Below are positions 26,120 to 35,224 of a stretch of DNA of 64,000 bases, piece by piece (position 1 is the first letter of the stretch; each line of letters starts with the position of its first letter). The translations under genes were made by a program, and so were the position numbers. Under the pieces are notes generated by a model that had not been told where the DNA came from, did no database searches, and saw nothing but the letters and a program-made list of their open reading frames with translations. This DNA is from Nannocystis pusilla. GTDB lineage: Bacteria > Myxococcota_A > Polyangia > Nannocystales > Nannocystaceae. Location: assembly GCF_020073745.1 (NCBI RefSeq), contig NZ_JAIRAU010000028.1, forward strand, positions 310,001 to 374,000, read 5' to 3'.

Positions 26120-28842
26120 GCAGCGCCTCGCAGCCGGTCGCGCAGCGCCATCAGCAGCGCCAGCGCGTCGGCGCGGAGGCTCTCGCGGCGCTCCGGCTGG
26201 GGTCGTCCCGCGCCGTGGTGATTCGCGCCCGGCAGCGACTGCATCGCCGCGATTCGGCTGGCCAGCCCCCGCAGTCCTGGCGACTCGGCCGGCATCGGCG
26301 GCGATCCTTCGCGCGCCCCGCCGCTCCCGAGCGGTTCACCCGCGCCCTGCACCCCGAGGCAGGTCGGGCAGCCGCGCGCGCAGCGGCAGCCCGTCACGGC
26401 TGCGATCACCCGCTCGAACAGCTCCGCCGCGAGCCCGTAGGCCTGCGACGCCAGCCCGGCCCCGCCCGGCAGGTTGTCGTAGAGCAGCAGGCACGGCGAC
26501 GCCCCGGCTTGCAGCACCGCGTCGGCCGACACCCGCCCGCTGCGACTTGCGATCACGGGCGCCCACGAGCCGGCCTCGGCCGTGCCGGCGACCACCGCGT
26601 GACCGAGGTCGTGCACGTCGCACATCAGCAGCATCGCCGCGCAGTGGTGGAGCGCGTGGCCGATCGCCAGCGCCGCGGCCGCGCGCCGGCCCGGGTCGGG
26701 CAGCAGCGCCAGCGCCCACTCGCCGAACGTGAAGTGCACCGCGAGCGTGTGCAGCTCGAGGTCCGGCAGGTGCACCGGCCCCGCGCCGACGTTCTCGTGG
26801 GTGCGGAAGCGCAGCTTCTTGAAGCCCGGCACCGTGCGGACCAGGTGGGCGTAGCCGAGGCCACGCCCGCGCGGCGGGTCGGACGCGATCGGCTCGACCA
26901 CGCGGACCTTCACCTGCGAGATCGCCTCCGTGTAGTAGGTCGCCTTGACCTCGCGGACGTACGCCTTGCGCGGCTGCCAGTCGAGGCGCAGCACCTCGTA
27001 GGTCTGGCCCTCGACCGAGTAGATCGCCCCCGGGTGGAGGTACAGCGGCCCGTCGTCGAAGTCGACCTCGGCGAGGATCCGCCCGTCGCTCGCCAGCCCG
27101 GGCGCCACCTCGAGCACCGTGAAGTTCTCCTCGAGTCCGCCGCGGAGGTCGACCTTGTCGGCCGGGAACGCGTCGCCGATGGTGAAGTAGCGGGCCGAGC
27201 CGTCCTCGCCGCGCTCGCCGTGCAGCGCCCCGCGTTCGGCCAGGTAGGCCAGCGCCGGCCCGATCTCGCCCGCCGCGAGGCCGGGGTACACCACCGTCTC
27301 CGGGGCCTCGCCGGCCCGGAGCGCGATCGGCAGCTCGTAGGCCGCGCAGCGCAGGTGCGGGATCAGGATCTCCGGGTTGTCGGGGTCGACCTGCGCGCGC
27401 TCGGGCGGCTCGTCGAACAGGAACCCGGGGGTCGCCGCGATGAACTGGTCGAGCGGGTCGGACGACAGCACCAGCGCCGTCAGCGACGGCGACAGCCGGC
27501 GGCCCGCGCGACCCGAGCGCTGCAGCGTGGCCGCGCGCGTGCCCGGGTAGCCGGCCAGCACGACCGCGTCGAGGCCGCCGATGTCCATCCCGAGCTCGAG
27601 CGCGTGCGTCGTGGCCACCACCTGGGCCTCGCCGTCCTGCAGCGCCTGTTCGACCTCGCGCCGCAGCTCCGGCAGGTAGCCGCCGCGGTAGCCGCGGATC
27701 TTCTTCTTCGCCGCCTCGGCGCGGGCCTGGGCGGCCGCGTCGATGCCGACCGGCTGTCCCGGCGTCACCCCGGCCTCGTCCTCGCGCAGGTAGCGGGTCA
27801 GCAGCTCGACCGCCTTGCGCGTGCGACAGAACGCCAGCGTCGCCACCCCGGCCGCGCGGAACACCGAGGTCACCGCGCGCGTGACCTTGAGGTAGTCGCG
27901 GCGCACGCCGGTGGCCGGGTCGACGACCTTCGGGTTCAGGACCACGAACGTGCGCGGTCCGGTCGGCGCGCCGTCGCGGTCGACCAGCACGAAGTCGGGC
28001 CGGCCGGTGACCGCGGCCGCCAGCTCGCGCGGGTTGTGGATCGTCGCCGAGCAGCAGATGACGGTCGGCCGCGCCCCGTGGTACGCGCACACGCGCCACA
28101 GCCGGCGCAGCACGTTGGCGACGTGGCTGCCGAACACCCCGCGGTACATGTGCAGCTCGTCGAGCACGACGTAGCGCAGCTCGGCCAGGAGCGGCGCCCA
28201 GCGCTCGTGGTGCGGCAAGACCCCGCGGTGCAGCATGTCGGGGTTGGTCGCCACCACGTGCGCGCGCGTGCGGGCCGCCTTGCGCTCCTCCGGCGGCGTG
28301 TCACCGTCGTACGCGCCGGCGCCGATGAGCCCCGGCCCCACCTCGGCCGCCAGCGCGCGCAGGCTCCGGACCTGGTCGCGCGCCAGCGCCTTGGTCGGGA
28401 ACAGCAGCAGCGCCCGCGCGCGCGGGTCGTCGAGCGCCGCCTGGACGATCGGCGCGTGGAAGCACAGCGACTTGCCGGACGCGGTCGAGGTCGCCAGCAC
28501 GACGTCCTGCCCGCCGCGGGCCGCCGCGATGGCCTCGGCCTGGTGCGTGTACGGCCGCGTCACGCCGCGCTTCGCCAGCGCCGCGAGCAGCCGGGCATCG
28601 AGACCTTCCGGCCACTCGGCGAAGCTGCCGGCGCGCGCGGCGACTTCGTGCTGCGCCACGACGTCGGCGTGGCGGCCCTGGCAGAGCTGCTCGCGAATCG
28701 CGTTCAGCCGGGCGGCATCCAACCCATTGGGAAAAACATCAGGCTCCCCCGCGGCGGTTGAGGTACGTTCTAGACCGCTCGAACGTGCCTCTGTCTGAAG
28801 GAGGGAGCGCGCGCGGGGAAAGCCTGAAGAGTGCTCTAGCAT
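26116..28842 (-). CDS. mrfA: YprA/MrfA-like DEAD/DEAH-box helicase with C-terminal Cys cluster
   Basis: About 908 residues if started at the ATG 28842. Helicase motifs are clear: YTHQAEAI (Q-like), Walker A ATSTASGKS, DELHM (motif II), CSATI (motif III), then HALELGMDIGG and QRSGRAGR. The C-terminal DUF1998/MZB-type module has four Cys in CRCARGCPTC, the zinc-binding site found in MrfA. MrfA with MrfB acts in a nucleotide-excision-like repair of mitomycin adducts in Bacillus. Homology should begin only near residue 40, so a TTG at 28722 is an alternative start. The stop overlaps the nuclease start. Confidence 0.88.
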   Translation of the reverse strand: MLEHSSGFPRARSLLQTEARSSGLERTSTAAGEPDVFPNGLDAARLNAIREQLCQGRHADVVAQHEVAARAGSFAEWPEGLDARLLAALAKRGVTRPYTHQAEAIAAARGGQDVVLATSTASGKSLCFHAPIVQAALDDPRARALLLFPTKALARDQVRSLRALAAEVGPGLIGAGAYDGDTPPEERKAARTRAHVVATNPDMLHRGVLPHHERWAPLLAELRYVVLDELHMYRGVFGSHVANVLRRLWRVCAYHGARPTVICCSATIHNPRELAAAVTGRPDFVLVDRDGAPTGPRTFVVLNPKVVDPATGVRRDYLKVTRAVTSVFRAAGVATLAFCRTRKAVELLTRYLREDEAGVTPGQPVGIDAAAQARAEAAKKKIRGYRGGYLPELRREVEQALQDGEAQVVATTHALELGMDIGGLDAVVLAGYPGTRAATLQRSGRAGRRLSPSLTALVLSSDPLDQFIAATPGFLFDEPPERAQVDPDNPEILIPHLRCAAYELPIALRAGEAPETVVYPGLAAGEIGPALAYLAERGALHGERGEDGSARYFTIGDAFPADKVDLRGGLEENFTVLEVAPGLASDGRILAEVDFDDGPLYLHPGAIYSVEGQTYEVLRLDWQPRKAYVREVKATYYTEAISQVKVRVVEPIASDPPRGRGLGYAHLVRTVPGFKKLRFRTHENVGAGPVHLPDLELHTLAVHFTFGEWALALLPDPGRRAAAALAIGHALHHCAAMLLMCDVHDLGHAVVAGTAEAGSWAPVIASRSGRVSADAVLQAGASPCLLLYDNLPGGAGLASQAYGLAAELFERVIAAVTGCRCARGCPTCLGVQGAGEPLGSGGAREGSPPMPAESPGLRGLASRIAAMQSLPGANHHGAGRPQPERRESLRADALALLMALRDRLRGAA
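28765..28786. promoter_or_regulatory. Inverted repeat at the 5' end of the helicase gene
   Basis: ACGTTC (28765-28770) and GAACGT (28781-28786) form a 6-bp inverted repeat separated by 10 bp, in a locally less GC-rich stretch. It could be an operator for the repair operon if translation starts downstream of it. No known LexA box was matched. Confidence 0.35.
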
Positions 28843-28908
28843 CGTTGCCCAGGAAGCGTTGCACTGAACACTTGCCAGGTAGCTACATCCGTTCAGGATC
28901 CGCGTCAA

Positions 28909-29460
28909 GGACTTTGCCGGCCCGCAGAGAGGCCGAAATGCCGAGCAGAAACAGCTTTTGGGCGCGTGCGGCGCTCACGCAAGAAGCGATCGGGGTCGTG
29001 GGCGCAGACGGCGCAGGGAGCAACGTGACCGCGAATCGGGCAGATCTCTCCCGGTTCGGGCACGGGACCGCGAACAGCGCAGCGATCCGGGCGCTGTCCA
29101 TTGGACGCTCCCCTGGCCGGCCGAACGCTCCCATTGGGAGTCACTGGCTCTTTCGCGTGGGTCGGCTCCGCGTGCCTGCGGAGCGGTGGTCCGCGGACCG
29201 TGACCGACGCTGCTTCCGACGTCTTGCGCGACCTTCTTCCCTGCTTCCGCGACTCCCTTCGAGTACCTCCCGAGACGACGACTCGAGCTTGAGGTGATGA
29301 CGATCGGTGCGCGCGCCTTCCGACGACCGCGCGTTCAGAGCATCGATCAGCTCCCGCACTTCGTCAAGTCGCGGAGAGAATTCTTAACGGCTCTGGCGAC
29401 GAGTCGGCGACTCGAGTCGCCGACCTCGCGAGCTGTCGCCGGCGATTCCGAGGCGAGCCT
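28909..29460. other. Region without a firm gene, about 550 bp
   Basis: Upstream of the helicase and downstream of the IgGFc-like gene, both on the minus strand. A minus-strand frame 28905-29144 contains CPIRGHVAPCAVC, which could be a small zinc-ribbon protein of 79 residues, but it lacks a clear ribosome site and is left uncalled. Base composition is lower in GC than the neighbours. The probable promoter of the helicase operon lies here. Confidence 0.4.
29403..29424. terminator. 22-bp perfect palindrome, possible transcription end
   Basis: The 22 bases are fully self-complementary (centre CTCGAG; arms GTCGGCGA and TCGCCGAC). It is 37 bp beyond the stop of the minus-strand gene at 29461, the right place for a terminator hairpin, but no U-tract follows. 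Confidence 0.4.
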
Positions 29461-31347
29461 CTAAAGATGATCGAGGTCGAGGCCGCCGACGACCCAGTAG
29501 CTGCCGAAGTCCTGCAGGCCGTAGACGCCGATGCCGACGCGGTCGCTGCCGAGGATCGTGTGGTTGCCGTCGCCGAGCGGGCCGTCGTCCAGCTTCACGC
29601 GCGCCAGCGAGTAGCCGGTCATGCCGATCTGGACCGGCGCGGCCACCGGCACGCCGTCGACCGACACCGACGTGCCGTTCTTGAGGATGATGTCGACGAA
29701 GTTGGACTCCCAGCTCGGCGGGGCGTGGAACAGGTAGTCCTTGCGGTACTGCTCGGTGGCCGTGGCCAGCAGCATCGACGGGTCGGCCTCGCCGAAGCCG
29801 CCGCCCTGGCCGACCATGTACTGCGCGACCATGAACCGCTTGTCGGCCGAGACCCGGAAGCGAGCGGTCGTCGACACCAGCTCGACGAAGTCTCCGGGGT
29901 TGGCGAGCACCTTGTTGGCCAGCGGTTGGTCGGGCACGAACGTCAGCGTCGTGTTCGGCTCGGCCGCGATAAACCGCACGACCTGGCCGTGGTCTGGCGT
30001 CCCGTTGGGCAGCTGTCCGGGCGGCACGACGATGTACTCCTGCGCCAGCGCCTCGACCGGGAACATCGACTCCTCGAGGTGATCGCAGGCGTCGACATTG
30101 CTGGGCACGTTGGTGCACTTGTGGCCGCCGATGACCTGGACCGGCTTGTCCGCGCTGATCCCGGTGCCGGTCAAGTCGCCGCCGGGCGCCGTCACGACCT
30201 GCAGCACGTCGCCGGCGTCGAGCACCACCACCCCCGAGCCGTCGGCCGCGACCCCGCCGCCCGCCTGCACCAGCCCGCCGGTCGCCGAGGGCGCCAGCGT
30301 CACCGTCGTCCCGTCCTCGCGCGCGGTCACGGCGTAGAAGCCGGGGTAGCCGAGCTGGGGGAAGTGCGGGTACGAGGCCACCACGTAGTCGCCGGTCCAC
30401 GCGTTGACCGGCAGCAGCAGCGACGCGTCGTTGCTCGCCGACGCGTAGAGGAGGTTGTACTGGTAGACCGTCACCGGGCGGTCGCTGCGCAGGCGGTACG
30501 CCCCCTCGGACACCACCGCCGAGGGCCCCGTGCCCTTCGTCAGCGCCGGGATCCACGGCAGCGTGATCGCCTTGACGCTCTTGGCCGCGACGACCTCCTC
30601 CTTGATCAGCATCGCCCCGCGGGTGATCGTGATCGCCGCCGCCGCGTCGGCGGTGTTGGCGACCACGGCCGCGAACACCTTGGTCCCGCTGTTGTAGTCG
30701 TCGTGCTGCAGCGTGACCGTGGGGTAATAGTCGCAGCCGATGTAGTTGAGCTGCAGGTTCTCGATCACGCACGCCCCGTCGCACAGGCCGATGTCGGGGT
30801 TGCAGGAGATCCCCTGCAGCTCGTCGCAGTCCTCGACCACCTCGGTGCCCATCCCGTCGGCGGCGCACTTCATCGCCACGTCGCCCTCGCAGAAGGGCGT
30901 GTTCGGCACGCACATCAGGCAGCCGACGCCCGGCTCGCACGCCGCGTCGCAGGTCTCGCTGCCCTCGAACCCGCCCATCCCGTCGCAGACCTTGGCCTCG
31001 GCGCCCTCGCACACGATCTCGCCCTGCATGCACGGCGGCGGCGGCTCGGTTCCGCTCTCGCTGTCGGTCGCCGTCTCGACCCCCATCGTCGTGGTCGCCG
31101 TCTCGCCGGTGTCCGTCGTCGCCGTCGAGGTCGGCGCGCTCGTGCCGGTCATCCCCATCGTCGTCGTCGTCTCGTCGCCGGTCACGGACGTGGTCGGCGT
31201 CCCCTCGCTCCCGCCCGTCTCCGTGGTCGTCGTCGTCAGGTCGACCGTCGTCAGGCCGGTCGTCGTCGCCGAGGTCATCCCCTCCGTCGACCCGCACGCG
31301 GACACCAGCGCACCCACACCCAAGAGAATCGCCCCAGACCGCAGCAT
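29461..31347 (-). CDS. IgGFc-binding-like lipoprotein
   Basis: 628 residues from the ATG at 31347: MLRSGAILLGVGALVSAC with lipobox VSAC. A Thr-rich linker runs to about residue 110. A Cys-rich module follows (CMQGEIVCEG, KVCDGMGG, CDAACEPGVGCLMC), similar to short repeated Cys motifs in myxobacterial surface proteins. The C-terminal 400 residues resemble the IgGFc-binding N-terminal domain family (PVTVYQYNLLYASASNDASLLLP, QVIGGHKCTNVP). Such proteins are probably surface adhesins or matrix proteins. An upstream ATG at 31398 is rejected because it would lengthen the signal peptide unnaturally. Confidence 0.75.
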   Translation of the reverse strand: MLRSGAILLGVGALVSACGSTEGMTSATTTGLTTVDLTTTTTETGGSEGTPTTSVTGDETTTTMGMTGTSAPTSTATTDTGETATTTMGVETATDSESGTEPPPPCMQGEIVCEGAEAKVCDGMGGFEGSETCDAACEPGVGCLMCVPNTPFCEGDVAMKCAADGMGTEVVEDCDELQGISCNPDIGLCDGACVIENLQLNYIGCDYYPTVTLQHDDYNSGTKVFAAVVANTADAAAAITITRGAMLIKEEVVAAKSVKAITLPWIPALTKGTGPSAVVSEGAYRLRSDRPVTVYQYNLLYASASNDASLLLPVNAWTGDYVVASYPHFPQLGYPGFYAVTAREDGTTVTLAPSATGGLVQAGGGVAADGSGVVVLDAGDVLQVVTAPGGDLTGTGISADKPVQVIGGHKCTNVPSNVDACDHLEESMFPVEALAQEYIVVPPGQLPNGTPDHGQVVRFIAAEPNTTLTFVPDQPLANKVLANPGDFVELVSTTARFRVSADKRFMVAQYMVGQGGGFGEADPSMLLATATEQYRKDYLFHAPPSWESNFVDIILKNGTSVSVDGVPVAAPVQIGMTGYSLARVKLDDGPLGDGNHTILGSDRVGIGVYGLQDFGSYWVVGGLDLDHL

Positions 31348-31373
31348 AGCGGCCACTGTATCACGCCCTTCGC

Positions 31374-31393
31374 ATTTGCACGCGCGTACAAAT
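31374..31393. promoter_or_regulatory. Inverted repeat, probable TetR operator
   Basis: ATTTG and CAAAT bound a 20-bp imperfect dyad in the A/T-richer gap between the divergent lipoprotein and TetR genes. A second half site GTGCAAAT lies at 31418-31425, complementary to ATTTGCAC at 31374-31381. Confidence 0.5.
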
Positions 31394-31433
31394 TCCACTG
31401 GACCTGCTTACACATCTGTGCAAATTAACTGGA

Positions 31434-32093
31434 GTGCGCGTGACGAACTCCGGCGACGCGAAAACCACCCCCGACGGCCGCGAGGAGCGAGGCGACCGGA
31501 CCGCGCAGGCGCTGCTCGTCGCGGCGCGCACTGCGTTCTCGCGCGGAGGTTACGCGGCCGCCTCGGTGCGGGACATCGCGCGCGCGGCCGGCGTCAACCC
31601 GGCGCTCGTCCGCTATCACTTCGGCAGCAAAGAGGGCCTCTACCGCAAGGTCATCGACGAGGCGATGAGCGGCCTGCGCACGCGCCTGCTCGCCGCGTTT
31701 CACCAGGCCGGAGCGCCGCGCGAGCGGATTCATCGGGTCATCGGCGCCTACCTCGACCACCTCGCGCAGGAGCGCGACTTCCCGCGCCTCATCCAGCGCG
31801 CGCTCCTCAACAACGACCCGCACCTGCGCCGCGTCGCCCACGAGTACCTGCACCCACTGGTCGACACGCTGAAGCCGTTCGTCGGCCGGCGGGTCGCTGG
31901 CACACTCGGCAGCCTCGAAGAGGTCATCGTCTCGGTGTTCGGGGCCATCATCGCCCCCTTCCTCTACGAGCCGCTGCTCAACGATCTGTTCCGCCGCGAC
32001 GTGCTGTCGCCGGCCGCGCTCAAGCGGCGGCGGCGGCACATCGAGGCCCTCGTCGAGATCACCCTGGCCCAACTGCTCCCGGAGACGCTTTAA
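31434..32093 (+). CDS. TetR/AcrR-family regulator
   Basis: 219 residues from a GTG at 31434 with GGAG just upstream. The N-terminal helix-turn-helix is canonical: AARTAFSRGGYAAASVRDIARAAGV, then NPALVRYHFGSKEGLY. The C-terminal ligand domain resembles the CecR/TetR_C type (FPRLIQRALLNNDPHL). It is 4 bp upstream of an old-yellow-enzyme gene, which it probably controls together with its own expression, and it diverges from the IgGFc-like lipoprotein gene. The inducer is unknown. Confidence 0.9.
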   Translation: MRVTNSGDAKTTPDGREERGDRTAQALLVAARTAFSRGGYAAASVRDIARAAGVNPALVRYHFGSKEGLYRKVIDEAMSGLRTRLLAAFHQAGAPRERIHRVIGAYLDHLAQERDFPRLIQRALLNNDPHLRRVAHEYLHPLVDTLKPFVGRRVAGTLGSLEEVIVSVFGAIIAPFLYEPLLNDLFRRDVLSPAALKRRRRHIEALVEITLAQLLPETL

Positions 32094-32097
32094 TTTT

Positions 32098-33399
32098 ATG
32101 TCGCCCGCACGCCTCACCGATCCCATCGACCTCGGCTCGCTCCGCCTGAAGAACCGGCTCTACCGCGCCCCCGTGCTCGAGGGGGCCGGCGGCGCCGAGG
32201 ACCCGGCCGCGGTCTACGCCCGACACTTCGTGCCCAACGCCGCCGCGGGCGTCGGGCTCATCATTCAGGGCAACACGATCGTCTGTCCCGAGGGTCGCAC
32301 GTCGCCCGGCATGTCGGCGATCGGCGAGCGCGAGCGCATGCTCGCCCTCGCCCCGCTGACCCGCGCCGTGCACGACGCCGGCGGCAAGATCATCACGCAG
32401 CTCGGCCACGGCGGCCTGTTCGCGCTCGAGGCCTGGCACACCAAGTTCGCGCCGGTGCGCACGTCTCCGCCGTACGCCCCGAGCCCGCTGCCGCTGTGGC
32501 TGCGCGCCCTGCACCGCAGCCAGACCCACGTCCTCACCACCCGCGAGGTCCAGCAGCTGATCGCCCGCTTCGGGCTCGTCGCCGCCTGGGCGCGCGAGGC
32601 CGGCTACGACGGCGTGCAGCTGGCGGCCAGCAACGCCAAGCTGCTGCATCAATTCCTCAGCCCGATCTTCAACCGCCGCACCGACCGGTACGGCGGCGAC
32701 CTCGCGGGCCGCATGACCTTCATCCGCGAGATCCGCGAGGCCATCGCGCGCGAGGCCGGGGCCGACTTCCCGGTCCTCCTCAAGTACACCGCCGTCGAGC
32801 TGACCCCGATCGGCCGCGGGATCTCGCTCGGCGACGGCGTCGAGATCGCGCGTATGGCCGAGGCCGCCGGCTTCGCCGCGCTGACCCCGGTCGTCGCCGA
32901 CGCCCTGCCGAACACCTCGATCGCCCGCGGCGAGTTCCCGCGCGCCTCGTTCGACAACCCCGGCCTGCGCAAGCGCCTGCTCGAGGCCACCGGCAGCCGC
33001 ATGCGCGCGATCCTGGTCCACGTCGGCATGTTCCTGGCCGCCCGCAAGTACCCGTTCTCGCCGATCTGGAACCGCGACGTCTTCCGCGCCGTCAAGGCCG
33101 CGGTCTCGCTGCCCGTGTTCGCCGTCGGCGGGATCCGCACCCCCGCCGAGGCCGCCGAGATCCTCGCCCGCGGCGAGGCCGACATGATCGGCATCGGTCG
33201 CCCCTTCTACGCCGAGCCCGACCTGGCCCGCCGCTTCCTCGCCGCCGGTGCCCCGAGCACCGCCGGCACCGCCTGCGAGAGCTGCAACCGCTGCATCGTC
33301 CCCCAGATGCTCGGAATGCCGGGGGTCTGCTACAACCCCGGTAGCATACGCGCTGCCCGACGACGCTCGCCTTTGCGCGTCTTGTCGGATGCAGCCTGA
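32098..33399 (+). CDS. Old yellow enzyme family NADH:flavin oxidoreductase
   Basis: 433 residues, ATG at 32098. It is an FMN TIM-barrel enzyme: QLGHGG (substrate-region His/Gly), GYDGVQL, the RTDRYGG motif, and the phosphate-binding GGIRTPAEAAEIL and ADMIGIGRPF at the C-terminal half. Cysteines in CESCNRC resemble the cluster ligands of the 2,4-dienoyl-CoA reductase subgroup, but the protein lacks that group's second FAD/NAD domain. It reduces activated C=C bonds; the substrate is unknown. The last 20 residues are Arg-rich and may be an altered end. It follows the TetR gene. Confidence 0.85.
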   Translation: MSPARLTDPIDLGSLRLKNRLYRAPVLEGAGGAEDPAAVYARHFVPNAAAGVGLIIQGNTIVCPEGRTSPGMSAIGERERMLALAPLTRAVHDAGGKIITQLGHGGLFALEAWHTKFAPVRTSPPYAPSPLPLWLRALHRSQTHVLTTREVQQLIARFGLVAAWAREAGYDGVQLAASNAKLLHQFLSPIFNRRTDRYGGDLAGRMTFIREIREAIAREAGADFPVLLKYTAVELTPIGRGISLGDGVEIARMAEAAGFAALTPVVADALPNTSIARGEFPRASFDNPGLRKRLLEATGSRMRAILVHVGMFLAARKYPFSPIWNRDVFRAVKAAVSLPVFAVGGIRTPAEAAEILARGEADMIGIGRPFYAEPDLARRFLAAGAPSTAGTACESCNRCIVPQMLGMPGVCYNPGSIRAARRRSPLRVLSDAA

Positions 33400-34200
33400 G
33401 AAGTGGTGGGCTCCATCGGTGAGCCCGTCTCTGGCCCGCGGGAACGGGCGTGCTTTGTCGGCTCGCAGTGCGAGCGGAGCGCGTCAAGAGTCAATTTATG
33501 ACGCGCCCATCGTGAGGACGACGCCGGCCGCGACTCGCGGCGGCGCCGCGGCACGTTCGCGCGTGCGGTCGCCGGGCAGCCTCCACCGGGCGCATGCAGG
33601 CGGCGACGAGACGCACCGGGACACACCTCGGCCATATCCGGTCACGTCCGCCCCGAAGCGACTCCACGGGGCGGGCCAGGCAGCGCAGGGGCGGGAACCC
33701 CGGCGACAGCCCGGTGACCCGGCCCCGCGCTCGCGTGGCCGGGTCTTCGACTTTGAGGCGGCACGCGGTCGCGCCGTGGGCGGGCACGATCGCGGCCTGT
33801 ATCCTCGCGGGTTAAGCCGAAGGCGGCGCGCCGCCGTCCGACCTCGCTTCTGCTCATGACAACGAGCCCCGGGTCGGCCGTTCGGCTTGTGCATGCAGCG
33901 GCGCCCCGCCGACACGGTATCCGTCGCTACGCTGCTCAAGCCCCGACCCGGCCGCTTCAGGAAGCCGGAAAACGCCGTTCAGACGCGGCATCGCTCGGCC
34001 CGGCGCCGGCGGGGCAGGAAGGCGCCCGCCACTCCGCGGTCGGCATCTCGCGAGCGCCGTAGCCTCTCCTCGACGCGTGGCGGAGTCGCCGCGCCCGAGT
34101 GCCGAACATGAGCCAGACCCGACCTTCCCCCTCCCCCTGTGCAAACCCACATCGCCCGACTGGGCGCCGCCGTCCGCCCCCGGCGAGAGGAGATTTACCG
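33400..34200. other. Region without a supported gene, 800 bp
   Basis: Reading frames here are Arg/Pro/Ala-rich shadows without ribosome sites or motifs. Three stem-loops follow the oxidoreductase gene: GGGCTC with GAGCCC (33408-33426), GCCCG with CGGGC (33434-33449) and GCTCGC with GCGAGC (33461-33475). They could be terminators or a structured RNA. The end of the region holds the ribosome site of the small gene at 34201. Confidence 0.45.
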
Positions 34201-34407
34201 ATGTCAGAACCCATCCCCCCGACCGTCCCCTCGATCGCGCCCCTCACCACCGCCACCCTGGGCGGCATGTTGATCACCTTGATCGTCTCCCTGTTCGCCC
34301 GGACTTCCTGCGACTTCCAGCTCGCCGGCCGGGTCAGCGAGGCCCCGCGGCTCGTGCAGGTCAGCGAGGCCCCGCCGCTCGTGCAGACCGCGCACAGCGA
34401 TCCGTGA
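34201..34407 (+). CDS. Small single-pass membrane protein
   Basis: 68 residues. The ATG at 34201 has a strong GAGAGGAG ribosome site (34184-34191). A hydrophobic segment (ATLGGMLITLIVSLFA) is followed by RTSCDFQLAGR and a duplicated nine-residue phrase VSEAP(R/P)LVQ. It lies before the arsenic cluster. Nothing is recognised; the duplication and composition argue for a recently changed gene. Confidence 0.6.
   Translation: MSEPIPPTVPSIAPLTTATLGGMLITLIVSLFARTSCDFQLAGRVSEAPRLVQVSEAPPLVQTAHSDP
34333..34386. repeat. 27-bp direct repeat, 2 copies, coding
   Basis: 34333-34359 and 34360-34386 are adjacent copies differing at one base. They encode the duplicated nine residues at the end of the small membrane protein. 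Confidence 0.85.
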
Positions 34408-34524
34408 TCATCGCCGACGCCCCGCGCTCCGCCGGTCCGATGCGGGCCGAAGAGCGCGGGGCGACTCGGGTGCCACATCGAAGCACGTCGACCACAGCAG
34501 GCGCCACACCGCCGAGCGAGGCCG

Positions 34525-35097
34525 TCAGCAGCAGCCGTCCGGGAGCTTGTAGTCTGGGCGGGGTTCGCAGCCGATCACCCGGCCCCGGGCGTCGACCGTG
34601 ATGTCGCAGCACTCTTCCAGCATCACGCGAAGACGAGCCCGGCCCCGCTGAACGCGGGACTTCATCCCGGACAGCGAGACGCCGAGCATCGCGGCCGCGT
34701 CCTTCTGCGTGAGCCCTTCGAGCTCGGTCAACGTCAGCGCCTCGCGGTAGGGCGACGGCAGCGCCGCCACGAACGGCGCGAGGTACGTGGCGAGCTCGCG
34801 CTCGACCGCGCCGTCGTCCTCCTCGCCGTCCGCGGCGGGCTCGTCGGCCGCTTCGAAAGACGCCAGCGGGTGCCGCAGGGCCGCGCGCTGGTGGTCGACG
34901 ATGGCGCTGCGGGCGATCTGGTACACCCACGGCCCGAAACGATCCTCGTCACGGAGGTGGGGCAAGCTCTTCTGCATGCGCAAGAAAATGTCCTGGAGGA
35001 CATCTTCGGCGTCGGCTCCGGCCACGCGCCGCGCGACGAACGGACGGAGCTTGCGCTCCAGCTCCCGCCACGCGCCGCGCATCTCCATCGTGATCAT
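34525..35097 (-). CDS. ECF sigma factor with Cys-rich tail (SigZ-like)
   Basis: 190 residues. Region 2 (DAEDVLQDIFLRMQKSL, GPWVYQIARSAIVDHQR) and region 4 (LPSPYREALTLTELEGLTQKDAAAMLGVSLSGMKSRVQRGR) are standard. After region 4 comes a 30-residue tail with five Cys, including ECCDI, IGCEP and a terminal CC. No anti-sigma gene is adjacent. Its place next to arsenic genes and the thiol-rich tail suggest that it senses arsenite or a metal directly; this is inference. Confidence 0.88.
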   Translation of the reverse strand: MITMEMRGAWRELERKLRPFVARRVAGADAEDVLQDIFLRMQKSLPHLRDEDRFGPWVYQIARSAIVDHQRAALRHPLASFEAADEPAADGEEDDGAVERELATYLAPFVAALPSPYREALTLTELEGLTQKDAAAMLGVSLSGMKSRVQRGRARLRVMLEECCDITVDARGRVIGCEPRPDYKLPDGCC

Positions 35098-35224
35098 GCC
35101 GAGTGACCTCCCGCCCGGTCGGGTTGGACGACTGGTCGCGTCCCGACGACCGCCATGTTGTCAGGTCTCCGGCAACGCCGCAACGCCACGGGCCCCGCGG
35201 CTCTTGCCGCGACGCTGCGGACAC

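Noticed and set aside
28905..29144. Small zinc-ribbon protein on the minus strand
   Set aside because: The CxxC pairs are suggestive, but there is no ribosome site and the rest of the frame looks random, so it is mentioned only in the region entry.
33248..33859. Plus-strand frame after the oxidoreductase as a gene
   Set aside because: It begins inside the oxidoreductase in another frame and continues as Arg/Pro-rich sequence with no motif.
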